DNA from: Gnomoniopsis sp. IMI 355080
Lineage: Eukaryota > Ascomycota > Sordariomycetes > Diaporthales > Gnomoniaceae
Reading direction: 5' to 3'
Assembly (NCBI GenBank): GCA_027946555.1
Contig: JAPEVC010000160.1
Coordinates: 21,011-85,010, forward strand
DNA: 64,000 nt
Positions 45,019 to 56,994 of the stretch are shown piece after piece. Below the pieces are notes generated by a model. It made no database searches. It was given only the letters and a program-made list of their open reading frames with translations, and was not told where the DNA came from. Within the stretch, counting starts at the first letter, position 1. Every line of letters starts with the position of its first letter. The translations under genes and the position numbers were made by a program.

Positions 45019-47489
45019 TCTTGGTTTTCCTCTTTTGCCTTTTGTTTTTCTTCCGCTTCTTTGCTTTTTACACCACACGTATACACAAGAAGGGTAAAGA
45101 TAACAATGCTGCCTACTTTGAGTACGTATGATAAGGGGACATGTACAAATCGAAAGTATTCTCTAGACGTAGGATGAGAAGAGTCTCCACAATTAATCAC
45201 TCGCTTAATTCCAGATAGTCAGTAAACTTATACCAATACCTAGGTACATAGGCACCTAGGTAGGTATGTGGTGACTAGCAGACATACCTTAATTTGAAGA
45301 TTTTAGACCGCAGGTCCGCACCGAGCAGTTGAATAAGTGGCTTGGGAACGAACAAGCGCCTGAGATTCCGCGAGGCTGGGCTGGGCTAGCAATGACGAGC
45401 AAGCGTAGATCATGACATGTGCATATCAGGGACGCGAAAGAGCAACGCTCCCAAACATGCACATTTCAATATGTGTGTCACACGGCGGACGTTTCTGAAT
45501 TCAACTATTTTCGGTTAAAGCTTCGCCATGATTGTTACACTGTAGGGCTGCATGTCAAACATCGTGACTGAAGAAGGTTGCATCTGATCCTTCATCTTTT
45601 TAGCCATCAGGCTAATGGAAGGCGGTTCCCTTAATGTGAAAGGTAGGGTCACAATGGATCCTTCCATTATATTATATTTGCCGCGAACCGGCCCGCCTTA
45701 AAGTCTTCGGCTTGATTTGGTGATCTAACGCCGAGGTGATTGGATCGCGAAGCGATCCTATCCTCGGACCTCCCAGGGGGTCTAGCGGCGGACTATGCTA
45801 GGGATTACATACAAAAGACCCATTCAGACGGATTCAAAAGTGAAGACATCATGAGACCACCGCTATCGCCGTTTATGGCAGGTGTTGTCTAGCGCCAGAG
45901 ACCAACGGTCAGGGGGGACAACTTTCAGTCGTGAAAGAGTGTCAGCATCCTGTGGCCCCCTGAAAGTGTACGGCGAATGTATGCAACTAGGAGTGGCTGA
46001 TTCTGATCTACCCTGGGTAGGTAAGTAAGTCGTATCGGTTCGATAAAACCGTCAGCCTGTTGCTCGACCGCTTAATACCACAGATATCTGTCTAAGTAAA
46101 TTTCTGGTCTACTGAGATGAAGTCTGTTGTCGGCCGCCTGTCTGCCAGCCTGACTGAGCGCTGTCCCGAGGACACCAAAGAGCATCACGATTTGCGAGTT
46201 ACTGGATCTCTTGTAGGTAGGTAGGTATACCATCATGCACTACTCATTGACTACATGCATGTCTTCCCCATATTCGCATTCGTATACGTTCTCGCCTAGC
46301 AGAAACGATAAGATCTCGCCAACATACACTACGCCACCCCAGCCCACAAACACGTACGAAGTATCGATGTACTTGAATGAGGAATCAGTGTTGATCGGGA
46401 GACAGATACCGAAGAGCAGTGGAAGGTGAGACCAACATTGACGAAAGCTAGCTCTGCGTCTCGGAGTTTCGCAGGCTAGTGGACAATTGCTAAGTGCTTT
46501 AGCTTGTTGCAGATTCTGCCGCGCTAGATACGCCGCGATGCAAATTCCAACTCGCGCGGCTACTTACTCGAAAAGACATGCAGACTGCAGCTGAATGCAA
46601 GTAAGCAATATTGCAACCATCTTTAAATGGTCCCGACTTACTGGGTCCCGCTAGGATCCTACCAAGTTACATTCATCATCGGCCTAGACTCGGGACTCGG
46701 CAGGGTGCATATATACCTAGGTATGCAGTTGGATGCAAGAAAGAAACGATGGAATGTTGGGTGCATACCTAGGTCCTTACGGGTAGCTTTTTATATACCA
46801 AAGTTGGGGCCCGGGCAAACCAAATTAGAAAATTGGTCTAATCAAGTACCTAAGTACCTGAGAGTAATTACATCATGTCCTGTGCTCAAGTGGCATGGAC
46901 AGCATCTGACCGAACGGTGTAATTCGACGTTATGACACAGCTGCGGCCCTATATGACACTGAGCAGCCAAAGAAGTCTTTCGCCTCATTCCCGCCACATG
47001 GTACATATGCAGTTAGATGCAAGTAAGCAACTTTCAGCGGCCCATGGGCTTCTCTGGAAACCCCCTTCCCTCCCCTTAAGAAAGCAGATCACCAAAGTAC
47101 AGTTGGGGGCCATTTCGTGGCTTCGGTGTTATCCATGCAAAAACTTTAGTGGAGGATGCTGAGGCAAGGAATGCTCCAGGGCCGCTGCGCCGTTGGTTGC
47201 ACAGTGGCGTAAGCCTTGCTACCCTAATTGGACTACTGGGGAAATAGCAAAGCAGGCTGTATTGACCCCCAACATCTTCAGGACGGAGAGTAAAAGAGGC
47301 TTCCAGTCATTGAAATAGAGACTTCAAAGGTCTATTTTCCGGGTTTCGTCGTTCGACTAAACTTCACCACTCCTGTTGAGCCTACTAAGACTCTAAGAAC
47401 TCATTATCTTGTTTTTACGAAGTACTGCTCTCACCTTACTGCATAGGTACGTATTACAACACGCTGGAACCCATATTTCCAACCCAAGG
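45019..47489. other. 2.5 kb intergenic stretch with short repeated motifs
   Basis: No supported gene. It carries TACCTAGGTA at 45237 and 46714 and several near matches. It also holds three related words (ATGCAGTTRGATGCAAG type) near 46575, 46722 and 47008. The right end is the promoter of the A-T-R gene. Confidence 0.5.
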
Positions 47490-50400
47490 ATGTCAACAGA
47501 CCACGCTCGCATTGCTAAATGGCGGAACGACCTATTGCCGCACGTCGTGGACCGCCTTGCCCGCGAGACACCCGACAAGGCATATGGGGCATGGCCTGTG
47601 GCTCCAACCTCGTATGATGCCGGTTTCCGCGAGATCAACTACGCCCAGTTCGCCAACATTATCAATGGCCTTGCATGGCATCTCGTCAAGAGTCTAGGCC
47701 AAGGCCAGGACGGCAGCATCGAGACTCTGACCTACTTTGGCCCCAACGATGTTCGTCTAACTGCGCTCGTCCTAGCATGCGTGAAAGCTGGCTATGTGGT
47801 GAGTTCAGAATCCTCCCTTATTTTGCAGAAACATGCTGAGAGTCGGGCATCTGCCAGCTTTTCCTCACGTCGCCGCGCAATAGTGCAGCAGCGCATAAGA
47901 GTCTCTTTGAGCGCCTGGCGTGTCGCACTTTGGTGACGACAAGCCCAACTCCACCTCCAGCCCTCGCAATCATGGAGGCTGTCAAGCCCGAACGGCAGCT
48001 CGTGATTCCAAGCGTCGACGAGCTTCTGGGCGAGTCGTATCCGCTGTTCCCGTTCAAAAAAACTTTTGATTCGGCGCGGTCCGAGCCTCTTGTCGTACTG
48101 TAAGTATACTTCGCACCAGTGTGAACTCAAGAATACCACTTTGACGACATTACAGGCACACTTCCGGGTCAACCGGCCTGCCTAAGCCAATCACCTGGAC
48201 CCACGAGTCGGCGGACAGGCACATGCGCAATACGGATCTGGCGCCTCCAGAGGGGGTCACGTCTGTCGAGCGCCTCATGGCCGGAAAACGGGTCATGGTC
48301 ACAACACCTCCATTCCATGTAAGCACTCAGCAGCAGACATATTTTGAGTGTGAGAGACTTGATTTAACCTTGCGACATCTAGGCAGCGGGATTGGGTCAG
48401 TACCTCTTCTGGGCCATTCCCTCCGGCTCTACGGCCATTGCTCCGGCAGCGGCGGGCATCGTCACCGCGCAAGGGCTGGCCAACGCCCTGGAGCAGACAC
48501 CCGCTGAGGTCGCAATATTGGTCCCATCGGTGGTTGCGGAGCTGGCTCAGAATCCCTCGATTCTGGAATCATGCGCTGCGCACCTGAAGCTCATCCTGTC
48601 CATTGGTGGAGATCTCCCACAAACACTTGGAGATGCTGTGGCAGCAAAGATACTTCTACGTCCATGGTGGGGAGCCACCGAGTGCGGCATTCTGAACCAG
48701 CTGATACCGCCCGGAACCAAGCAGACCGAGGGCGACTGGCGCTATGTCAGATTCCATCCTGACACTGGTGCCGATTTTGAGGCAGTCACCGAGGACATGT
48801 CCGAATTTGTGATCCGTCGCAGTGAATCACACCCCCAGTTCTGCTTCAGCACCCAAGGCCATGGCCAAGAGGACGGTGATGTTTATCGGACGAAGGACCT
48901 GTTTGTGCCTCACCCGACTATCCCAGATGCGTGGAGCTGGAGAGCCCGTGCAGACGATATCATTGTATGCAGCCTTCCCTCCTGCCCTTCTTCAGCATTG
49001 TGCGCTGTCACTGACTTGCAAAATCAGGTGTTCCTCAACGGCGAAAAGACCAACCCGGTGTCGATGGAGCACCACGTGGTAGCGAGCAATGCCGAACTCA
49101 CCGGAGCTCTCATCACAGGCGCCCAGCGGTTTCAAGCGGCACTTCTCATTGAGCCTGCGGCGAAGGATCCTCTGTCGACCGCTGACGAAGCGGCATTGAT
49201 CGACAGAATCTGGCCAAGTGTCCAGGAGGCCAACAACGCTGCCCCAGCCCATGCCAGGGTCGAAAAAGCGTTGATCTTAGTGACGCGACCAGACCGGCCA
49301 TTGCTCAGGGCCGGCAAAGGCACGATTCAGCGTGCTGGGAGTTTGAATCTGTACGCTGATGACTTGAACTCGTTGTATGCAAATGCAGAAGTGGTGACGG
49401 ACGATGATGACGAGACAGCTGGACCGTCGCTGGACGCTTCCAACACTGAAGCGGTGGGTCGTTTCGTCCGCGAGACAGTACAAACCGTGACTGGATGGGA
49501 CGGGCACGATGCCTCGGCGAGCTTCTTTGACCAGGGCATGGACTCCCTGCAGGCGCTCCAGCTTATGCGTGCTCTGCGACGAAGTCTTCAGCGACCTGAG
49601 CTTGGCCTGCCCACGATTTACAACAATCCCACTGTCTCACAGCTGACGGCCGCGATCTTGAAGCAGGAGACCCGGTCGGAGGACACGGACAGGAAGCTTA
49701 TGGAACCACTGCTGGAGACATACGAAGGGCTCCTCAAGGAAATTACGAAATCCGCTGGGACTGCTAGTGGAGACAACCAGGACGTTATACTCACTGGATC
49801 TACTGGCACGCTCGGCACGTTTTTCTTGCTGAAGTTACTCAAGCGCTTCAGCGGTCGTGTCTTCGCCTTAAATCGAGGTGCTGATGGTGGTCGTGCTGCC
49901 CAAGAAGCCCGATTCACTGCTTTGGGAATATCCAAGGGTGACTGGCACGAGCGTGTCAGTTTCATCCAAACGGACCTGGCGAAGCCCTTGCTAGGCCTCG
50001 ACAAAGAGACTCACGAGAAGCTTTCGAGGGTCAAGTTGATCCTCCACAATGCATGGCCCGTCAACTTTAACCTAGGCCTCTCTGCGTTTCAACCGCAGCT
50101 GCAAGGCTTGGTTAACCTGTTCTCTCTCGCAGCCAAGCACGCGGCCAAGGTGGTCTTCATTTCCTCTGTCGGCGCCGTGTCAGGCGTCGCTGGATCCGCG
50201 CCTGAGAAGGTCTTGACGTCGCTCGACACGCCCTTTGCCAATGGTTATTCGCGCAGCAAGTTCCTCTCGGAGCGGCTATGCGACCTCGCGGCCCGGCATC
50301 TGGACCTCGATGTCACGGTGGCGAGGATAGGCCAGGTGGCGGGCGCTGCTGAGCAATCCGGGGCGCCTTGGAATCGTTCGGAGTGGTTTCCAAGCCTGGT

Positions 50401-50893
50401 CTTGGGCTCCTTGCGCCTTGGGGTTGTGCCAAACAGTCTCGGCCCCCAGTTCTCTGCAGTAGACTGGGTGCCATCCGACTTACTGGCCAATGTCGTAATC
50501 GACCTCGCTACTGAGGCTGCGTCAAGAACCGGTAATGCCAGTGGTGCAAAGGTGTTCAACGTGCGTAATCCCCACATAGCAAATTGGGATGCTCTTCTGC
50601 CCGCCATCAAGGATGCAGCTGGCTCCAAGACGTCGCTGGAAGTAGTCTCCCCAATCGAATGGCTGGACAGACTGATTGCCAGTGACAACGAAGGCTCGAG
50701 CAACCCGGCTATCAAACTGCTGGACTTCTATCGTGATGGTCTATGGGGCAGGGGTGCCACTGGAGGGACACCAGCGCGCCCTATGGCAGTCGATCGGGCT
50801 GTTGCCAGCAGTGCAACGCTTCGTGACATGTCCGCTGTAAGCGCCGTTTGGATGCGAAAATGGGTTGATGAATGGGTGGCTGGAAGTGAGTGA
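47490..50893 (+). CDS. NRPS-like carboxylate reductase (A-T-R)
   Basis: Predicted exons: 47490-47798, 47858-48099, 48156-48318, 48383-48964 and 49028-50893, 1,053 residues. The ATG at 47490 gives a start typical of the family (MSTDHARIAKWRNDLLPH). The adenylation domain shows HTSGSTGLPKP, the PWWGATECG core, YRTKDLF and FLNGEKTNP. The thiolation site is the serine in FFDQGMDSLQAL. The thioester-reductase domain has the NADPH turn TGSTGTLG and the SDR tyrosine-lysine pair in YSRSKFLSE. Such enzymes activate a carboxylic acid with ATP, load it on the carrier and reduce it to an aldehyde (or alcohol). The last intron, 63 nt, is in frame and free of stops, so its retention would insert 21 residues in the A domain; family conservation argues for removal. 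A PKS-derived acid is a natural substrate guess. Confidence 0.92.
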
Positions 50894-51216
50894 CACCGTT
50901 GGGTTTAGGCATCGACTTCCTTGATAAGAACGCTATACTATCGGAACGCCTATCCCTAAAGTCACGACGGATGTGAGCCAACTCGATACCTAGGTACTCC
51001 ATTGAATCTGCTCTAGCAATAGAGTTGGCGATGGTGAAGCCAGGGGACTGGGTTAAGCCAAAGCAGGATTCCCCCAAATAAACTTGACCAAATCTAAAGT
51101 AGGGAGCTCGTAGCACATTTCAAAAGCTCTTTGATTTATATATTTATACTCAACCATAAAAATCTACACGGAATATATCGGATGCTTCTCTTTTCTTTGC
51201 TAACCTCTTGAGAAGT
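50894..51216. other. convergent intergenic region
   Basis: The A-T-R gene and the tyrosinase gene end towards each other here. It contains a TACCTAGGTA at 50987. No gene seen. Confidence 0.5.
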
Positions 51217-52504
51217 TCACTCATAGACATAACAGAACATACCCGACGTTGTGTCCAACAGCTCTCCGAGCTCATGCTGTTCTCCCTCAGACACAAAACC
51301 GAGATCTTGCACATCGGAAGCAGTTCCATTGCCATACGGCTCAGTCAAATTGTTCGTCGTCAGCGGGCCGTTGATGCCCAGGACTTTGTCTGTCCGCTCA
51401 GCAGGCGACAACATCTGCCACAGCCACCAGACACGATCGATCATAGCATGGTGTGAGTAAAAAGCTGGGTCGCCCGGCGAAACATACAAGTCACGGCCTG
51501 GGTCACCTCCCAGGGTGAAGTGGCCACCTCCGTGCACGCCGATCGAAGGCGCGTTGTAGTACCCTTGCATTGTGTTCTCGAAATCCCAAATGTCTTGCGG
51601 GCTGCGGAGGAGGTGCAGGACGGCGGACATGTTTCCGAAGCGGCGATTCGAGTCGTCCGTAAAGCTGCGCTTCAAGCAGCGCGGGTTGTAGTGGAAAAGG
51701 TCGCCGTCAGGAGCGCTCTCGCTGCCGCCGTTGATTGTTGTCAACCCAGCAGGGCCCATATTCACCGTCATGTTGACAAAGGGTCCCGACGTCACACAGC
51801 CGCCTCCGGAGCCGGCTGAGAGGTAGATAGCGCCTGGCCCGTCCGCATTGATGCTAATGTAATCCGCGCTCGTGTAGTTGAGCGAGAGACCGCCCCCCGA
51901 GAGAGACGTCTCACTGCCGTCGAAGAGAGGCGAGGCAGACATGCCCGTCTCGGCCGTCCGAGTCCAGTCCCAATAAGGCTGGGTGCCAGTGTAATTGCAT
52001 TCTTCACGAAGCGCCTGTTCATACGACCACGTAAACCACCGGTGCCAGCCTAGAAAGGAGGCCGTGGCGTGGATGGTGTTCGTCTGGTTGATGTGCGTTG
52101 TCACCCAGTCGTCGTAACGAGTCTTAGCACCCACTGCCAGCTCGTTGGGCGTCTTTGCTGGGGATGCCATAAGGCATTTCACCGCGGTCGTGTAGGCGAT
52201 GCGATCTGAGGCTGACAGGTCACCCCTTATGATTCGTGTTAGCCTGTGCTGCGCAAAAAAAAACAAAAAAACGACGACTCTCGAGTCCATACCAGTATTT
52301 TCGGACCACAAGTTTGTCTTTAGTACATGTCGTCGAGTTGGCTGGAATTCTGGCCTTAGCAACGCTCAAAGCGTAGTCATTAATTTGCTGGAGAGTAGCG
52401 TTGGTTGGGTTGAAGCTTTGGCTGGCAGCATTGTCACTGGCAGGGGCAGCGATTGAGCCCCCTGCTAGGAGCAAACCGCTCCCAAATGCAAGCTCAAAAC
52501 GCAT
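51217..52504 (-). CDS. secreted tyrosinase-family copper oxidase, 2 exons
   Basis: Predicted exons: 52293-52504 and 51217-52225, 406 residues. The intron starts GTATGG and ends ATAAG with a GGCTAACAC branch region; splicing rebuilds VRKYWGDLSASDRIAY, the expected start of the tyrosinase fold. A signal peptide spans about residues 1-20. Copper-A ligands are His115, His123 and His132 (IHATASFLGWHRWF). Copper-B has GVHGGGH followed by HHAMIDRVWW. It ends GMFCYVYE without the long C-terminal lid of classical fungal tyrosinases, so it belongs to the short secreted type. The family oxidises phenols to catechols and quinones. Its place next to the A-T-R and PKS genes suggests tailoring or pigment chemistry, but a separate role is possible. 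Confidence 0.92.
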
Positions 52505-55324
52505 TTCGATCCGAGATGTACAAGAAAGAATAACGAGTGACTTTTTCTTCTGGTGGAAAATTGCAAGTTGAAATACGGGCGAAAAGATACACTCCTGGGA
52601 CCAGTTCTTTTCTAAAAGTGCCAATGCTGACTTTTTTATATGGTACAGTACATATCAATCCTCCACAGCTCGACGTAATGACAAGACATCCACAAAGCAC
52701 AATATGCTTAATAAAATCCGGGCTCCCCCACTAACCCCATCTTTCTGCGATTGATTTCAGCGGTAACGGCCTTCTGTACACCGTAGAAAAGGCAACTGTT
52801 CGGTGCCGGATAATAAAATAGGAATACCATTTAGTATCTGCGGCCCGAAATGGGTGGAGCATTTGAAAACTTGGAAGAGAAACAACCTTATCAGCATCCT
52901 AGATTTCTCAAGGTATGTGGGTTTGATGCGTATAGTAGCCCACTCGGGCTGGACATTCAGAAATTACAAGTGGATCAACCCGTCCAGGTTTTGTGTAAGT
53001 GCCAAGACCTCCTTTTCCGCATATGATTGCTACTACCATAGTATTGGGTGTAAGGTCAGCCAGAGTTCGGAGTAGTTACTTGTAGCAACATGGTTTTAAG
53101 TTTCCGAATGGCCACTCTATTTTCGAAGTGTGTTGTGCTAATCGATAGGGTTTTATAGGCAAGTCATAGCATTATAGTGTACATAAAAAGCTTAAGGATA
53201 TACACAAGTCTGGACTTTATTCTTCGTGGTAATAGAATAGGCTATTACCCCACGGAACTGAATCAACGACTTTCCGCTTCACAGCAATCTACCTGGGTAG
53301 CTGACTTTTGTCGCTAGGGACGTGCTGGGCGTGCCCTTGAAATCGTGGCACATATAGTCCCTGGGATTACAACGTCGCATATTTAGGCCGGGGTAAGGTC
53401 TATGCCACACCAATCAAAAAAAAATGGTGTATACCTACTTACTCAGGTACTAAGAAAAGGTGAAAAAGTCCATGTTGATAATTTTCAAACCTCATGAGTC
53501 TGGCAGACATGTGAATGTAAACCATGCCAACGTGATTCAAAGAGGTTGAACATTGTTGCTTTGGGCTAGTTCTCAGCCTGTTAGTCCATAAGTACGTATT
53601 ATACCTTGTTCATTGATCAGATCTGAAGTATTCAAATACACATCCCGGCAGGAAAGTTCCAGAGAAATAGTGAGCATATGTTCTTCCATAGGGACTGCAA
53701 GGTCACCAACTTGTAATTGTAGTATTACACCACATTATGCTAAAGAGAGGGCCAACTGAGGTAGGCCGAGGTTATGGCGAAGTGGTGATTCGACAATTTA
53801 TGATAGCACACCTATATACCCAGATATGGACAGTACATGTGGTGGCTGTGTGAATTCACGACATTGTAACACACCTTGTGAGTAATGTATCTGCGTCTCT
53901 CGAGCCTCTTGTCAATATGGATAGCTGAAAATACTTTACTCCAATAGGCAGTTTCGGGCTAAAGTCCTTTGGCTTCCTAGGCGCTTCCATACCTCGCTTA
54001 AGCTACCTAGGTAGGTCCAAGCCGCACGCCCAACGCCACTTACGCCGGAGAATAACGACCGCGGCCCTCCTCAATCCATATTATTGGAATGTACTGTGTA
54101 ATCAGTGGAGCATGGTGCCTTCCGAGTAGGTACCTAGGCGTAAAGAGCAATTCGTCCCGAGCAGCCCCCGAATTAGGCGCGGTCGATTCAGTCACTTGCA
54201 GATTGACTAGCAAAGCGAAGCGGATCTTCCGAAAAATCTCATTCACGCCACGCCCTACCATGTGATACCGCATCTCTATCGACGGTGATAGCCGTGGCTG
54301 CGTACATATGAACTATGTATCTACAGGTATGTACCACCAATGAAGGGCACATAATACTTAACGCAGTAGATGGAAAGTATAATCCGAGTGGATCCAATGC
54401 AGACTCCACTCGCAGCAGTACAAGATGAGTCCTGTACATGTATTGAACAAGGGAAATGATGGCCTCTTCTAAGCCAACTCCTCAATATGTACCTAGGTAA
54501 CAACTAGGCAGGTATTGGCTTGCTTATAACAACACCTTGACAGGCGTCCTGCCTATACGCAATACATCAATCAATGGGACTTTCCAGCCTCTCCCACATC
54601 AAATTCGTATACAAATATACGTACATACTGGGGGCGGCCCAAGGCAGACAGACTGTCATTCGTCAAGAAATATAGAAGCACCACTGACTTCTGCCCCATT
54701 GCAACTCGTGGCATACGCTTACATGTTGCAGGTCGAAAAACCTACGTACCTAGGTGTCTAGGTAAGCTTACCTAGGTACTTAAGCCGTCCGCCGGTCCGC
54801 ACATTGATATGACTGGTACTGTATGTTCACACTTGCTGAGGCTCCGGATCCAAGTAAACCTAGGAAAAGGAGTTGCAGTCGAGCAGCACAATACTCCCTC
54901 CGAGGTGTCAGGACAGGGAGTGTGTTATCTGCATACTTATACACCACAGCCCGACCCGAATTTGTACGTACCCAAAAGAGCAAACGATTTTCGCCCAACA
55001 TCACAATGATGTAATCACCTAGATCTACGGCTAGAGATCTAGAGGCTGGTAGCGATCATATCTATATACTAGAAATGTCACGCAGAAGATGCAGCACAAT
55101 AACAAACAGTTGAAAGGTAGTATTTACAAGTCAAACCGGCACTGCATATGCCGCAACTGTCTATTTCTTAGGAACGCAAAGTATGTACGTTTTTAGGCAT
55201 GTTCTCTATAACCCACCCTTTTTTATTATGCAACGCAAAAGTCTCGCGTATCAGGTGTATGCATGTCTATCTTACACCTCCCAAACATGGCGGGCCGCAG
55301 GCCCCATGAAAGTATGCAGCTCGT
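52505..55324. other. 2.8 kb gene-free stretch
   Basis: No supported gene. The left end is the tyrosinase promoter. TACCTAGGTA is densest here: exact copies at 54004, 54490 and 54769 with near copies at 54131 and 54747. Confidence 0.5.
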
Positions 55325-56994
55325 TTATTCGCCCTTCTCCGCCTTCTCAGCAGGCACTTTTCTGTCGCCCACAATCGAATAGTCGTAATCGCGAATCATC
55401 TCGGCACGCTTTGCTGACCGCATCTTCCAGATCTCGACCTCACCGCCACCGCGGATGATGCCTACCCGATACTTGGCCAGCAGATTCCGCGCCGCATTCG
55501 AGTGGTTGTAGACACCGCCGTTGAACATTGCTGTAGCATCTTTTCCGATGCCGCTTGAAATCATGCTGCGCCCGCCGGGGTGCTCGTCGACGAAATCCGT
55601 CACGTCGTGCACAAGTCCTGCAACAGCAATCAGAGCGCGCGTCGCTGACTGCTCCACAAAATCATCCCATTCCATCAGCGGAAGCATGGTAAGGGGCTTT
55701 CCCCAGTCGAGAACGCCGAGCTTGCGATCCAGCTTCTTTTGCTGCTGCTGGAGCATGCCCTTATCGATTTCATTCTGCGAGAAAGTCTTGAGGTCGCTGG
55801 CAAGGCCGAGAAACTTCCAGGTGGCGATACACCATTTGTTGGGATCGTACGTCAACCAGCGGGTAGTGTTGCGGTAGTCGGTAGGGAACTGTAAGTTCTC
55901 GTTAGCGAGACAAGTCTCAAAAAGTTGATTCAAATGCCGAGGACAATGAGGGTGGACTGCAAGCTCACCTCATGATGGAAGTTGTGGTATCCCTCGCCAA
56001 GACTGAACAGCGACGAAATCCAGTGGTCTCGCGGCGAGCGCCTGTCGTCAAACGGCTGGTCGCCCAAGTAGTGGCCAAGGCTGTTGATTGTGAAGGAACT
56101 CTGCTGGACAGTCACGACGCGCAGGACGCCCGCATAGATGAGACCGCCGCGCCAGTCGCCCCAGCCCCAGCCTGCCACCAGTGTCGGGAAAATCCAGCCG
56201 AAGAAGATGGAGATAGGGGCAATGTATTTGTGCTGCCAGATGACAAAGGGGTCATTGGCGAGATCGGAGATGTCGGTACGGCCGTGCTTCTTGTAGTCTT
56301 GGTTGAGGAGGAGCCATCCCATGTGGGCGTGCCATACTGAAGAGAAGGAGTCGTCAGTAGGAGAACCATTGTTACTACGGCAAACGTATGCTCAGCGCTG
56401 CGAGCACCACACATTCTCCGTGGCGCGAGTTCCATCTTCAGACGCTCAGGATACCCTCAAGGTGCGGCAACGTGCCGGAGGGAAACCTGGAACCACACAG
56501 CCTCGCCATTGGAAGAGAGACTCACGGCTTTTGTGAACCGTGTACGGATCGGCATCGGTGTCGGTGAACCTGTGGTGTGCGCGGTGGCCCCAGCACCAGA
56601 AGCGGATAGAACCCTCGAGGGCGCTGGCACCGCCAAAGCCAAGGAAGACCTGGAGGGGTAGAGTCGCGGTATATGCCCGATGGGACCAGAGCCTGTGATA
56701 CCCTGCGGTGATACCAATACCAGCCCAGAGGTGCAGCAGGATGGACCAGATCAGAGTGGGGCGCTGCAATGGCGTGTAATACGCAAAGTAGCAGGCTATT
56801 AGGGGAATGATGACGAGTAAGGTGGTCTTGAGCCAATCAATGTGCTGGTACCAATTGGAAAACGTCCATGGCATCTCGGAAATGTGAGGTCCTTTGCGAG
56901 ACATGTACTTGGGTTGTTGAGGCGTCGCCGCCAACTGCTCAGCGGCCACCGTGGTGGTGGCCGTGGTGGTGGCCGTGGTGGCCTGGGTTGCCAT
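55325..56994 (-). CDS. ole1: stearoyl-CoA delta-9 desaturase with fused cytochrome b5
   Basis: Predicted exons: 56526-56994, 55969-56336 and 55325-55888, 466 residues, in frame. ATG at 56994 is followed by a Thr/Ala-rich start. Three histidine boxes bind the di-iron centre: HRLWSH at 100-105, HRAHH at 137-141, and HNFHH just before the second intron. Four membrane segments flank them. The C-terminal cytochrome b5 domain has the haem ligands in HPGG (FVDEHPGG) and VYNHSNAAR. The enzyme sits in the endoplasmic reticulum and inserts the delta-9 double bond in palmitoyl- and stearoyl-CoA, making it a housekeeping membrane-lipid gene. The arrangement matches OLE1-type enzymes of ascomycetes. This marks the far side of the biosynthetic locus as ordinary core genome. 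Confidence 0.95.

Noticed and set aside
46627..46935. 102-codon plus-strand frame
   Set aside because: It runs across the short repeat words and TACCTAGGTA motif, so it is most likely chance.
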